A stretch of 64,000 nucleotides of DNA from Cinnamomum chago (Eukaryota > Streptophyta > Magnoliopsida > Laurales > Lauraceae): contig CP142451.1 in NCBI GenBank assembly GCA_038049695.1, positions 9,856,001 to 9,920,000 of the forward strand, read 5' to 3'. The notes beneath the pieces were generated by a model that saw only the letters and a program-made list of their open reading frames with translations, did not search any database and had not been told where the DNA came from. Of this stretch, positions 1-10,822 are shown piece after piece (the first letter of the stretch is position 1; each line of letters starts with the position of its first letter). The position numbers were made by a program, and so were the translations under genes.

Positions 1-1397
1 AGCGAGACTCAAAGCGCAAAATCGAACGACTTAAGGCCAGACTTGTAGTTAAGGGATTTACTCAAAGGCAAAATATTGATTATAAAGAGACATTTTCACC
101 AGTTTTTTCGAAAGACTCTTTTCGAATCATAATGGCATTAGTAGTTTATTTCAATTTAGAGTTACATCAAATGGATATGAAAACAACGTTCTTAAATAGG
201 AATTTATTTGAAGAGGTATATATGAAACAACCAGAAGAATTTGAGGAAAAAGGCAAAGAAAGACTACTTTGTAGATTAAAGAAATCTATATATGGACTTA
301 AAACAAGCTTCAAGGCAATGATATATTAAGCTCCATTATACCATTACCTCCTTCGGGTTTAAGGAAAACATTGTTGATCAATGTATATACCTGAAGATCA
401 GTGGGAGCAATTATTTTAGTCCTATATGTAGATGACATTCTACTTGCTATTAGTGATCTTGGCCTACTACAAGCAACAAGAGAATGCCTCACAGAGAATT
501 TTGAAATGAAAGATATGGGTGAAGCATCCTTTGTGCTTGGAATCGAGATTATTAGGAACTGATCTCGATTACTTCTAGGACTTTCACAGAAAGCCTATAT
601 CAATAGAGTTCTTGAAAGATTTAATATGCAGAATTGTTCTGGAAGAAAGGCACCTATATCAAGAGGTGATCTATTCTCCAAAGATCAATGTCCAAAAAAT
701 GACATCGAGAGAAAACAGATGCAAGATATTCCATATGCTTCCGTTGTAGGAAGTTTTTTATATGCTCAGACTTATACTCGTCCAGACATCAATTTTGCAA
801 TTAGCATGTTAGGAAAGCAGTCTAACCTTAGCATGGTACATTGGAAAGCTGCAAAAAAGGTCATGTGATATTTACAATGGACTAAAGAACATATGCTCAC
901 TTATAGAAAATCTGATCACTTGGAAGTGATTGGATATTCAGACTCAGATTTTTCTGGTGTCTCGACACAAGGAGATCTACATCAGGATAAAACTCTATGC
1001 TAGTGGGACTGTTTCGTGGAAAAGTGTTAAACAAACTACAACTGCTTCTTTCACATTTCAAGCAGAATTTGTGGCATGCTTTGAGGCCACTAATCTAGCT
1101 ATATGGTTGCGAAATTTTATTTCAGGGCTTCAGATCATGGATTCTATTTCTAAGCCGATGAAAATTTATTATGATAATACCTCATATGTTCGCTTCTCTA
1201 ACAACAACAAGAGTTCTAGCGCTGCAAAACACTTTCAAATAAAATATCTTGTCGTTAAAGAGAAAGTTCAGGATGGTTTAGTGTCTATAGAGCACATTAG
1301 TACAAAGCTCATGATTGCAGATCCTATAACCAAAGCATTACCGGCAGAGGCCTATAATGATCATGTTAAAGCAATGGGTCTCATTGTGTTACCTTAA
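1..1397 (+). pseudogene. Ty1/Copia retrotransposon pol remnant (reverse transcriptase and RNase H)
   Basis: Degenerate C-terminal half of a Copia polyprotein. Reading frames give recognisable reverse-transcriptase sequence: KARLVVKGFTQ near the left edge, then METFSP-like and KSIYGLK segments, then the catalytic YVDD box at 425-436. The RNase H part follows, with the YSDSDFSG motif around 940 and a normal C-terminus (ADPITKALP) near 1320-1350. The frame is broken several times: a frameshift after KSIYGLK near 305, a stop near 560, another near 867 and a frameshift near 960. It cannot encode a working polyprotein. The element runs off the left edge, so gag, integrase and the 5' LTR are not visible. 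This is an ordinary plant retrotransposon family; the age is inferred only from the breaks. Confidence 0.93.
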
Positions 1398-1891
1398 TGT
1401 ATGTGGTTGAAAGGATTTATGGTATTTACTTAAACATTTTCTTGTTAATCAGTTTTCATTAATAATGATTATGTTCTCTTGCTTAATTTTTGTGTGCACA
1501 ATTAATTCATTATTGAAAAGCAAGATAAATTTCAGTTGGACCAATAAATAGGAATTTTTAATCCACTCCTATTATTTTCCTTGATTTATGACTTGACTAA
1601 ATGAAATTACTAATGTTGTGGTACATGGAAGGAATTATGTCGCAAGATTGATGTTTGACTGCCATGACTTGCATTATTGGTTTCATTTTGTTACAGTATA
1701 TAAGAATTAGCATAAACAATAATGATTGGGCTGTTTTTACAAATGGGTGGCCACTCGTCGGGATTTTAAAATATGTTGAATCCAAGTTGAGTCATTTTAT
1801 AAAACTTAACAGAAGGTAGATTGAATATTGGTGGTTATCATGACCAAGTGGAAGATCACATATGTGTGGTCATTCAAACCAAATGGGAGAT

Positions 1892-2365
1892 TGTTAGACG
1901 TGAGTGGTCCTCATGACCACATATGCAACACTGTTGGGACCCACGGTTTGAGCCCACTAATTTAAGTTACTTTCCCCTTTGGTTTTTGGTTTTACTAAGT
2001 TTATCTTGGATTCAATTTTAGTAAGCTCAATCAAATAGGACTCTTGTTGGCTAATTTGAGGGAATTAAGGAAACTTGCCTTTATTAGTTTCTTTGATGAG
2101 AAGAAATCTCTCTATGGCTTATCTATATATATGGTTTTTCAGTCTTCTCTCTTAACTTATGAGATCTGAAAAGTACTCATCAACTTTATGCATATTGGAG
2201 TGGGTGATAAGGGAGATAGGAGAAAACCTTATTTGAGAAAAGAGATCCGCTCATCATCAAGATCATAGCACAAGGTACGCTTTTAGTATCTTAGATTATC
2301 CATTGTTAATGCGTAGATCAAGATCATAGGTTTGATTTGTAGTGCAAACCATATCAGATCCTTCA
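1892..2365 (+). repeat. 3' LTR of the Copia element
   Basis: A purine-rich tract AAATGGGAGA at 1881-1890 is the likely polypurine tract, and the LTR begins directly after it with TGTTAG. The right end is placed at a CA near 2365, because from about 2370 the sequence aligns with the 3'-UTR region of the CCR-like genes downstream (compare 19440, 31700 and 41360). The LTR holds a TATA-like stretch near 2125. The right boundary is good to about 10 bp; the left LTR is outside the window. Confidence 0.65.
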
Positions 2366-3334
2366 CCTATTTCTTTTCATTGCTTAAAATTTATAAGTTT
2401 GACCAGATCTATGGTTGTTTAGACCCAGAAGCATTAGCAAACTCAACTATTGCAATCCAAGGGCAACAAGTTTAATTGTTGGAGTTTATTTTGGAAAATA
2501 AAATAACCTTAGCATCATGCAGTGAAACGAAAATTAATCAGTGAAGTCGGTTTGATCAAAGGAGCATTGAGGAGGCGAGGGATGAAGAATTATGGTAGAG
2601 ATGGAGATGGAACGTCCCTTTCTTTCCAAGAATTTGATTTACTTGTGGGAATCATTTCCTGCCCAGAGGGCGGACTATTTGATAGCCCTTTGTGGATTTT
2701 AACCTTTTTTTACACCTTCAATTGTTGCTCATTTTTAAAAGATATTCCATAGAATTCCTAGAAGTTCAGCACAAGCAAACAAATGAGCCCTTCGAGGAAA
2801 ATGTCGAAAAATTTTCACCTATGGAAGTCCCACTAGGAACTCTGTGGGAGTTTCCATCCATGGAAGAGAGACCCTGCATTAAAGGGGGCACAGTGGAAAT
2901 TCCACATAGGCTGTAGGAGAAAGTTCCCCAAAGAAAATGTTAGGATAAAATCTGGGTTTCCAAGAATTTAGAGAAATAATTGGGAATTTGAGTTCTTTGA
3001 AATTGTGAGCATGCAGTTTTCCTCATTTTGTTACTTGGATAGGCCAAGAATTTATGTATGAAAATCTCATGGAATCGAATTGTTTTGCAGTTAATCATCC
3101 TTTGGGAGATTTACCACGCGAGGTAGCCTTTCTACCAGACTCAGTTGCAGTTGTTAGTTTTTCAATGAACTTTCCCAAGAGAATGCTGCAAAACAATATC
3201 CCACAAGGGCATCTTCCTTCAACACCATTTTGATGGACTTGCAGAGAAGATATGGTAGTCCGTGAAGCCCTTCATGGATGATAAGATACACATACATGTC
3301 CCTAAAATGAGAAGCATCTCGCACAGGCAGCTAA
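2366..3334 (+). other. Orphan 3' flank of an off-window CCR-like gene (copy 0)
   Basis: From about 2375 the sequence matches the 3'-UTR and downstream DNA that follows the stop codons of copy 1 (19440 on), copy 2 (31700 on) and copy 3 (41360 on), including the TTTAGACCCA and GCATTAGCAAACTC blocks. The Copia element sits where the end of the coding region should be, so the gene body probably lies left of the window. Block 2940-3300 is shared only with the copy 3 flank (41940-42200) and is absent after copies 1 and 2. Short open frames here have no coding character. Confidence 0.75.
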
Positions 3335-5582
3335 GGGCTCGTTTGGCATCAGTCTCTGAGATTATTTCTGCATTCTCATAGAAAATAACCGCCGGAACAG
3401 TGTTTGGCTGCAACGGAAGACCTATTTCCCCGAAAAGTTCTCGCAGAAATATGCGCCATAAGCACAAAAAAATCGGAACGATCGGATTTCGTTTTTTTTT
3501 GTTCCGGAATGATGGGGCGCGAAACAGAAAGCCGCCCAAAACGCTCCCGCTACTTCAAGCAATCGTAGTATAAATCCTCTTGCTCCAAAACGTCGACGCA
3601 TCTGCACTTCTTCTCTGCAATACTTCTTCTCAGTGTAGCTTTGACCGGGTGCGTAGTTTTCTTCTTTTTTTTTTTTCTCCTTCTCGGTTTGACGAGTTTC
3701 CTTCTCTGCAACTCACGTTTCAGCTTCTCTGCAGCCCCCCTCCCCTCGTCCGTCTTTGTGCTCCTTGTATGACGAGTTTCATCATCTATTTTTTTAATAT
3801 TACTCTCTTCAATGGATGTGATGGAATTCATTTTTATATTATTTTATTTCTTTCACAATGACTGACGTTGCAAAAGCATGCCTCCATTTTTATTTTTTTT
3901 AATAATTTCTCTTGAAATAGGAGACTTTCTTTAGTGTTTTTTTAATGAATGTCTCTTTCTCAACATGTGCTCTTCATTTATTAGTGTACAATACTCTAAT
4001 TTTTATATTAGTTGTTGGGTGTCAAACAGTGTACTATCAACTCTCCACACCCCCACCTGTAGGGTAAATGTAATGCCCAGGGGTAAATAGTCATGTGACT
4101 AGCACTTGCCTTCACTTCTTTCATTACTAGAACCGTACCCAAAATGTGGACTGTCATGATTAATCTAACCATGTTGAATGACTGTTGTTCAATGCATTGT
4201 AGTGTGGTGGGCCGGACCATACTATGTAGCCCTTCCCTCAGAAGTGTAAATTGCAACTTCTATGACACAACAATTTAATGGCAGACATTGCTGTCATGCA
4301 TGCGTGACGTATGGAGGCCAGTTAACTTCACCTCCATAAATAGATCTTCATTGGCATTATTGACAGCTAGCTTTCACTACAAACACTAATTTATTGGGAA
4401 GATATTTTGTATTGCTTGGGTGAGTTAACTATTTTGCAAGTCTTTACTAGGTGTAGAGAAATTGACTGTAGAGAAATCGTCAGTAGATAATGCTGGCATG
4501 ACACTTGTCAACTTTAAATATAAGGGTAATAGACAAAGAGCAGTGTTTGTCTTTCCCAGCTCACTTTGAACTTAAATTCATGTGTGTTTGTTTATTGATA
4601 TGGTTATAATGCACCCAGGTACAATGAGTTCGTCAAATTTTGATACGTCATCTGATGAAGAGGAAAGTTTTATTAGTCAGAATTTCTTATGGCTAATGAA
4701 TCAATATGGTTCACGCATTTACACATATATATTGCTTTCAAATATGATTTAAATATTATTTTAAATGTTGTTGTAGGTAAATATTATGTTGTTGACTCTG
4801 GCTACACTGGTATGCCGGGATATCTTATGCCTTATAAAGGGGAGCGGTATCACTTATCACAGTACCGTGGACGATGACGAAGGCCTGTAGGAAAGAAAGA
4901 GTTATTTAATTATCGACATTCATCATTGCGAAACATCATTGAGCGGTGTTTTGGTGTGCTGAAGGCAAAATTCCCCGTTTTAAAGCTCATGCTGCCTTAT
5001 TCATTACGCAGACAGAGACAAATTGTAATTGCTGCATGTGCACTTCATAATTTCATAAAGATGGAAATGCAAAGAGATAGAGATTTTATTCGGTTCCAGA
5101 ATGAGGATTTTATAGTTGAGGATAATGATGGAGAGCATGTTGCTGACATTGGTCCATCAGTACCATTATCAATAGGGACGGCACAAGGACGACAGGAGAT
5201 TGCACGCGTAAGAGATGAAATAGCAGATGCACTATTTGCACATTATTGTGCATGAGGAGACTGATTTATGTTCAGTTGAATGATTATATTTAAATTAGTC
5301 CAAAGTTAATGGGTGAAATATATATTATTGAATATTTTTTTTAGGAATTAATTTATTATTTTTAATTTATGTATCTTGAATGAGTGTATTGTCCATTATT
5401 AGTACAATATATTCCAAGAACGTTGCCAAACACGTTCTCAAATTTTATTCCTTTAGAACAAATTTTGAGAGAATGTTACCAAACAAGTTTTACTAAATTC
5501 ATTCTAAGAATGGGAATGTTCTAGAACAACTCATGCTCAGCATGAAACTATTTCCAGAATAGGAATGATGCCAAACGAGCCC
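3335..5582 (+). mobile_element. PIF/Harbinger DNA transposon, internally deleted, with TIRs and TAA target duplication
   Basis: The left end GGGCTCGTTTGGCATCA (3335-3351) and right end TGATGCCAAACGAGCCC (5566-5582) are perfect 17-bp inverted repeats. They are flanked by TAA on both sides (3332-3334 and 5583-5585), the 3-bp duplication expected of PIF/Harbinger. Length is 2248 bp. It holds a damaged transposase (4624-5255) and no clear Myb-like second gene. The element lies inside a flank block that is missing after copies 1 and 2, so whether it inserted before or after the array formed cannot be settled from those copies. It is probably non-autonomous now. Confidence 0.93.
4624..5255 (+). pseudogene. 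Harbinger transposase remnant (DDE superfamily, nuclease domain C-terminal half)
   Basis: A plausible N-terminus starts at 4624 with an acidic Ser-rich stretch (SSDEEESF), then runs into stops. From about 4775 the reading frame gives the second half of a PIF/Harbinger nuclease: the DSGYTG motif carrying the second catalytic Asp, a GERYHLSQYRGR segment, and the RNIIERCFGVLK helix carrying the catalytic Glu, followed by ALHNFIK. One TGA at 4875-4877 interrupts this otherwise continuous frame. The central part, including the first catalytic Asp, is missing, which indicates an internal deletion as well as point damage. In autonomous elements the product cuts and pastes with a Myb-like partner; this copy cannot. 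Confidence 0.88.
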
Positions 5583-5585
5583 TAA

Positions 5586-7513
5586 AAGACTAGTTGAAAC
5601 ATAATTGACAAAATAAAAATCTAAATTCGAGCGTGCCACGCAATTTCTTTTATGTGATGCTCTATAAAAAGCGATTTGAACTCTCTGAAAGATTTAAATA
5701 GATTAAAAAAAAAGTCATCTTTTCACACAAAAAATAGGCTCTTATTACTATTATTCTACACATTTCTAGGTCTTTTCCTTTTGTTAAGTTTACTCATATT
5801 GCTAGGACCTCTAATGTAGTTGTCCACCGTTTGGCTAAATTGAGTTTGTCTAATATTCTTGATTTCGTTTGGGTTAGAAAATTCCCAAGGTGGTTAGAGG
5901 GCATCCTGGTCTCTTTGTAAGAGGCCTATTTTATTTTTTCTTGTCTCTTTCAATGAATTCCTTTTCTTAAAATAAATAAATAAATAAAAAAGCAACAACA
6001 ACAATCAAGTATAATAAAAAAAATTGTTTACATCAACCATATATAATTGATTTGTAGGTGCCTATGTGAGATGAGATGCCCCTTTTATTAAATTCCCTTA
6101 GCTGGTCATTCCAATCAAAACCTTGAGGAGTTAGTAAATAACACTATCTCCTCTCGATGGAGCACATTTTTGGCAATGCACATTTTTTTCAATACCAAGT
6201 CGTCCTTCATTGGATTCTAACTCGCAACCGATTCGCTCTGATACTATATTAAATTTTCTCAAAAAACCATTCCTACTAAAACTTGAGGTGTTAGTAGAGG
6301 TGACATAAATACTTTTCAATATTGCCCATCGGGTGGAGCCCACTCCTCAACACCTTTCCACTCAGGGATATCATGTTTCTCAAATACTGCCCTTACTTTT
6401 TCGGAGTGCAAACTTCTTATAATTTCCGGTAGACATGATTTCATTAACACAACTATAACGTGCTTGTCTTAGAAAAGTATGCAAGGAGACCATGCAGGTT
6501 TCATTTGATCAATGGCCTGGCCCACAAGAGGTCCACTTGGGCCCACCCATGATCGTTACACCCCTTCACACTAATTTTTTTTTCAAGAATAGCACGTTTA
6601 ATTTTGGGAAAGAAAATTGCTCCCGCAGAAAATAAAAATTTAGGGATCGAATTCTAATTAAGCAAATAGGTGAAAAGATGAGTACTCAATCAGGCAACCC
6701 TTTGTTCTCACACACCTTGAGCCACTAAATAACCTTTTTTACCCTCTTCCTCGCCATTAATTGTGCAATTCATGTGTTGTGGCTAGGAGAATCTTTTTTT
6801 AAAGAGTGATGTGAAAAATAGCTTTTTGCCAAATAGAATGGAAGATTTTCACAAACAACTTTGACGTTGTACGTTCGAGTCCTGGTCCAAATTTGAAAAA
6901 CCTTTTTTCCCAGTTTTTTTTATAGGACTTGATAGATTAAAAATCAGCTTCAACTGCTCATTGTTAGTCTTATCTAAAGCAACCAAGTAGTGTTTATTCC
7001 ACGTACGTAACCTCACCTATATTTTGTGGTCAGTAGGCCTCACAGGTCGCCATCGACAGAACTGTAAGTTCATCACCTCCACATAAGAATTTGGTTAAAA
7101 AAACAAAAAACAAAACAAAACAAAACCCTATTCCCATAACTGAGGATATGAAACATTGGAAGATGCTTACAACTTTGACAACTAATTTGGGGCTTTTAGC
7201 ATTTGAAAGCATAATGCAAGCCAGGAAACCCAAACAATGTAGTGAAAAGAAAGTATTCATTTGTTGCAAGGATGGACACAAACCCGATAAATAAATAAGA
7301 TTATAGGGTTAGGCACCACCTTGATGAAAAAAGAATTGGTTAAGCACCACCTTGATGAAACAAGAATTGGTTGAGAATGCTATATGGTGGTTACTTTGGG
7401 AGTGAATGGTAGACATCATATTTGAGGTTTTAAAATTCTCTAACATGAAGTAAAACAACAATTAACGTCCAAAGATATGCACATGAGTTGCCTCTCATGA
7501 TTCCTCTGAATTA
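5586..7513. other. Intergenic flank shared with the other gene copies, no gene
   Basis: This stretch aligns with 20008-21480 (after copy 1) and 32277-34270 (after copy 2), which shows the duplicated unit included several kilobases of downstream DNA. The junction with the other copies is at GTGCCACGCAATTTC near 5634. It contains a truncated LINE (separate entry) and many small indels relative to its paralogs. The open frames at 6131 and 7030-7294 are not conserved in frame among copies and are not genes. Confidence 0.7.
5735..5991 (+). repeat. 5'-truncated LINE (non-LTR) 3' end, shared by three flanks
   Basis: The frame ending at TAA 5918-5920 reads like the C-terminal tail of a plant LINE RNase H domain (HIARTSNVVVHRLAKLS, then FVWVRKFPRWLEG). 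It is followed by a short 3' UTR and an A-rich tail of repeated AAAT units at 5969-5991. The same fragment lies at about 20125-20361 and 32395-32629, so it inserted before the array was duplicated. The 5' boundary is approximate. Confidence 0.75.
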
Positions 7514-7522
7514 AAATTTTAA

Positions 7523-9445
7523 GAGGCATTTGGCGACAAGTCCCTCGACATTACGTTTTATAGCCTAGGGTCCATCATACTTTCTCATAGTGGCGGCAGT
7601 CCTCATTTAAAACTGACACAGACAAAAAGACAAAAATGCCCCTCTATACGTCGGCAAAAGCGCTACGCTCAAAACTGCTTCAAAAAACATACAGAGCGTC
7701 ATTCAATCCGCAAAATAATTCAATTAAATTTATTTCAAAACACGCAAATAAATTTGAATAGACACAAATAAATTTCAAAATACACAAATAAGATAAAAAA
7801 AAACACAAATAGATTTCATATAACGCAAAGAAATTTGCCAAACAACTCAGACAGATTTATTCAAAAACTCAATTAAAATTTTCAAAACGAAGATAAATTT
7901 ATCAGAAACTTAGATTTAGTTTTCGGAAACTCGGATAAAGATAAATTTGCCAAAGCTCAGATGAAGATAAATTTGCCAAAAACTCAAATAAATTTGCCAA
8001 AAACTCATATATTTATCTGAGTTTTTGTCCAATTTATCGGAGTTTTTGTGCGATTTTTCTGAGTTCTTGGACAATCGTCTAAACATTACTCACTGTGCTT
8101 TTTTCACAACAACTCTCCTTCATATATATAGCCATTGAATTTTGAGTCATGAGATTAAAGGCTATGATCATTTGATTGGGACTGAAATGGATCCAAATCT
8201 ATTCATCTCTTACACATTTTCATAAGAAGGAACAAAATTGTAGTTTGACCTCGTCTATCTTTCACACTGAACTTTTAACTTTTAGGTGGCCTTGCAATTA
8301 GTTGCCTATTTCTAGTATACAATTCACCACAAAAATGCGGACTTTCCTTTCTACTTTGCACCTACCACTTGGTATTCCTCACCTTTTTGGTGGGCATGTA
8401 GCTGATCATTAATCATCAAATGGCCCCACCCCACAGACATACGAGGTAGTTGGACGGTTATTAGAAAACCAAAATAAAATTAATGGTTCTAATTAAACCT
8501 GCATCTTCAATTCATCAACAAATTGTGGCCCATTATTTGTGGAATTTAGATTTGGTAGTGATGGAACTCAATGCCAAGACCAGTGGTTGAATCTAGCAAG
8601 AGTAGTTTCCGGTTTCCCTCAATCCTCACCATTCACTTGCCAAAACTCGGATAAAGATAAATTTGCCAAAAACTCAGATAATTTATCTGAGTTTTTGTCA
8701 AGTTTATCAGAGTTTCTGTAAAATTTGTTTGAGTTCTTGGCAAATTTATCTGAGTTTCTTAGAAACTCTGATAAATTATCTAAACTCGGATAACTTTTTA
8801 GAAGAAGAAGGTTGTTGCTATGTGCTAGACTTCTGCTAACAAGTAAAACAAAACAACTCAGAAAACGAAACAGAAAAATCTCCTTCCAAACTACTTATTT
8901 TCAAAACTCAAATAGCAACAGTTTTCTTGCAAGAAAGAGACAGAGACCTCATTTTTTGTTGCTATGATTGCAAGAGTTAGACTTACATGAAACAGAAAAA
9001 GGAAAGAAAAGGCAACACAGCAACGGGTTTTTGTGTTATGTAGAACTCGTCGCCGAAGAAGGCCGGGACTGGTCACGTTTCCATGGCCAGGCCATCACCG
9101 TCGTGGCTGGTTTTGTCGGAGATGGCCGACTTCGATTTGGAGAGCTCTCTAGTGAAGTCCCCCGTTCCTAGAGAAGAAGACGAAAGGGGTTCTCCAGGAC
9201 AACAGAGAATAAGAGAGAACTTGGCCTAGGAATGTGGGAGAATGGAATATTTGAACTTTTAAAATTCAAAGTTTTATACTCAAACTGTTGAAATGGGCAA
9301 ATTAGTCATGAAAATATATGATGTGACATATTAGGGACCTCTCACCAAAAGATCTTCAGCTGTATGGACTATAGACATTAGAGAAAAAATTGTTAAACCG
9401 GATGCCTTAGAAGACCATGCTTAGGGACTTGTGGCTAATTTACCC
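7523..9445. mobile_element. Mutator-like (MULE) non-autonomous element with 9-bp target duplication
   Basis: The element is bounded by AAATTTTAA at 7514-7522 and again at 9446-9454, a 9-bp duplication typical of MULEs. The ends are inverted: GGCGACAAGTCCCT near 7532 against AGGGACTTGTGGC near 9423, both with AAATGCCCCT-like or TTTGCCCAT sequence further in. The paralogous flank after copy 2 (34260-34290) has a single AAATTTTAA and no insert, which proves the empty site. There is no transposase. The interior has degenerate AACTCAGATAAATTT-type repeats (7690-8060, 8640-8800) and a GC-richer block (9040-9180) that may be captured DNA. Length is 1923 bp. Confidence 0.85.
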
Positions 9446-9515
9446 AAATTTTAACTACTTGGTGGGACTGAGCATCATCAATCATACCCCATCACACTAA
9501 CTAAACACCCCCCAT

Positions 9516-9626
9516 TACGTAATTGGGGTTGGGTGGGGTACAATGCCTCATTGTTGTTTGTCTTTTTGTATTCTCTCATTCTCTTAATGAAAGTTTCAGT
9601 TACTGATCAAAAAAAAAAAAAAAAAA
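9516..9626 (+). repeat. Short 5'-truncated LINE-like insertion with poly-A tail
   Basis: Absent from the copy 2 flank, which reads ACCCCCCAATGAATTG at the same place (34329 on). The insert ends in TACTGATC followed by about 18 A and is flanked by ACCCCCCAT and ACCCCAT, an approximate target duplication. The sequence before the poly-A resembles plant LINE 3' ends. About 110 bp; no coding potential. Confidence 0.65.
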
Positions 9627-10628
9627 CCCCATAAATTGTCCCTCACCCTAATTTGAAGCTTAATCGAATCATATCCTTCGTTGGATATAACTGAAGATAA
9701 TGAGACTAAACCGTTGTGATCAATCAACTAGGGTGATTTCTTTGCCAAAAATCTAATCCACAATGAGACATTTCCATCCCACTATTCCCCATAATTGGCA
9801 TACATTCCGGTGGATCCCACAAGGGGCTTAGATTTTTTTCTTTAATTGGAAACGTAAGAGGTACCTCTTGGATGAAAAACTACCCCTCAATATTTGAGTT
9901 ACATGGTATATACGCCAACAAGTTTCAACATATAGTCTACAAGTGATGTAATAAGAATCCCTACAAGATAATGTATGAGTAAAAACATACTTCAGCTTTT
10001 AAATAAAAATATAGGTTACGAGAGCAAGCACCAGAAATTTCTCAGCAGAGACGCTTATTTCGCACACAATCAAAACCATTTATAACGTAAAGTAACAAGC
10101 AAAAACTAGAAAATAAAGTACAGAAAAGAGAATAACAGGGCGTCAGGGATGGCCAGATACAACATAAAATGGGGGATGGAATACCACGGAATTATTACAG
10201 AAGACGAACTTTTCTGTATTTGTAAAAAAGCCCCCTTCTTTTCTATTTTTTTCATTCCAAAATAACAATTAAGAGAGTACAATGCTGATGTGGCATTTTT
10301 ACATGTGGCGCCGTGGGATTGGTCCAAACATTAAATCCCTGTTTCATCTGAAAACCCCCTGCCACATGTGGCTTCTTGGTAGAAGGGGGTTGAACAGGGT
10401 AGTATCAATGTGAGGTGGATCCGGATCCTATTTGTACCAATAAGGAGATGTCTAATTTTTATTTATTTTCATCTATTAAGAGAAATGGGATGTAGTTGAT
10501 TTGACATTCACTCCACCACGTGGCACCTTGGTTGGTCCTAACACCGTTTTCCTTTTGGTCCAAACAGGGATCTGTTTCCCACTGTGGAGGATATGTTTAA
10601 GGCGGCCAGATATGGACGCAGAAATTAA

Positions 10629-10822
10629 TATAAACGTCGTCCTATTATTGAGCCACATGTGGCTTGTTTTTCTCCCTAACAAAATTGGAAAGGAACCGTA
10701 AATTAGATATTGGGCTTAGTGGTATCTTATCTTCTTACGGACAATGACAACCAGGCAAATTGGGATATTCGGTCTAGTCGTCTAACAACAGCCAGAGAGA
10801 GAGAGCGAGAGAGAGAGGGGAA
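10629..10822 (+). promoter_or_regulatory. Core promoter and 5' UTR of CCR-like copy 1
   Basis: A TATA-like element TATAAACG is at 10629-10636. The palindrome CCACATGTGG (a CACATGTG E-box of the kind bound by plant MYC-type bHLH factors) follows at 10653-10662, close to the expected start of transcription. A second CCACATGTGG lies upstream near 10370. The last part of the leader is a GA-rich run at about 10794-10819, directly before the ATG. The upstream stretch 9627-10628 aligns with the flanks of the other copies and contains no gene. Factor binding is inferred from the motif only. Confidence 0.6.

Noticed and set aside
2522..2916. Small frames conserved in part in the flanks at 19787-20033 and 32092-32298
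   Set aside because: Frames are shifted by indels between paralogs, so the conservation is at DNA level from duplication.
7690..8060. Closely spaced short repeats resembling a CRISPR-like array
   Set aside because: The units are degenerate, of uneven spacing and in a plant transposon; they are internal MULE repeats.
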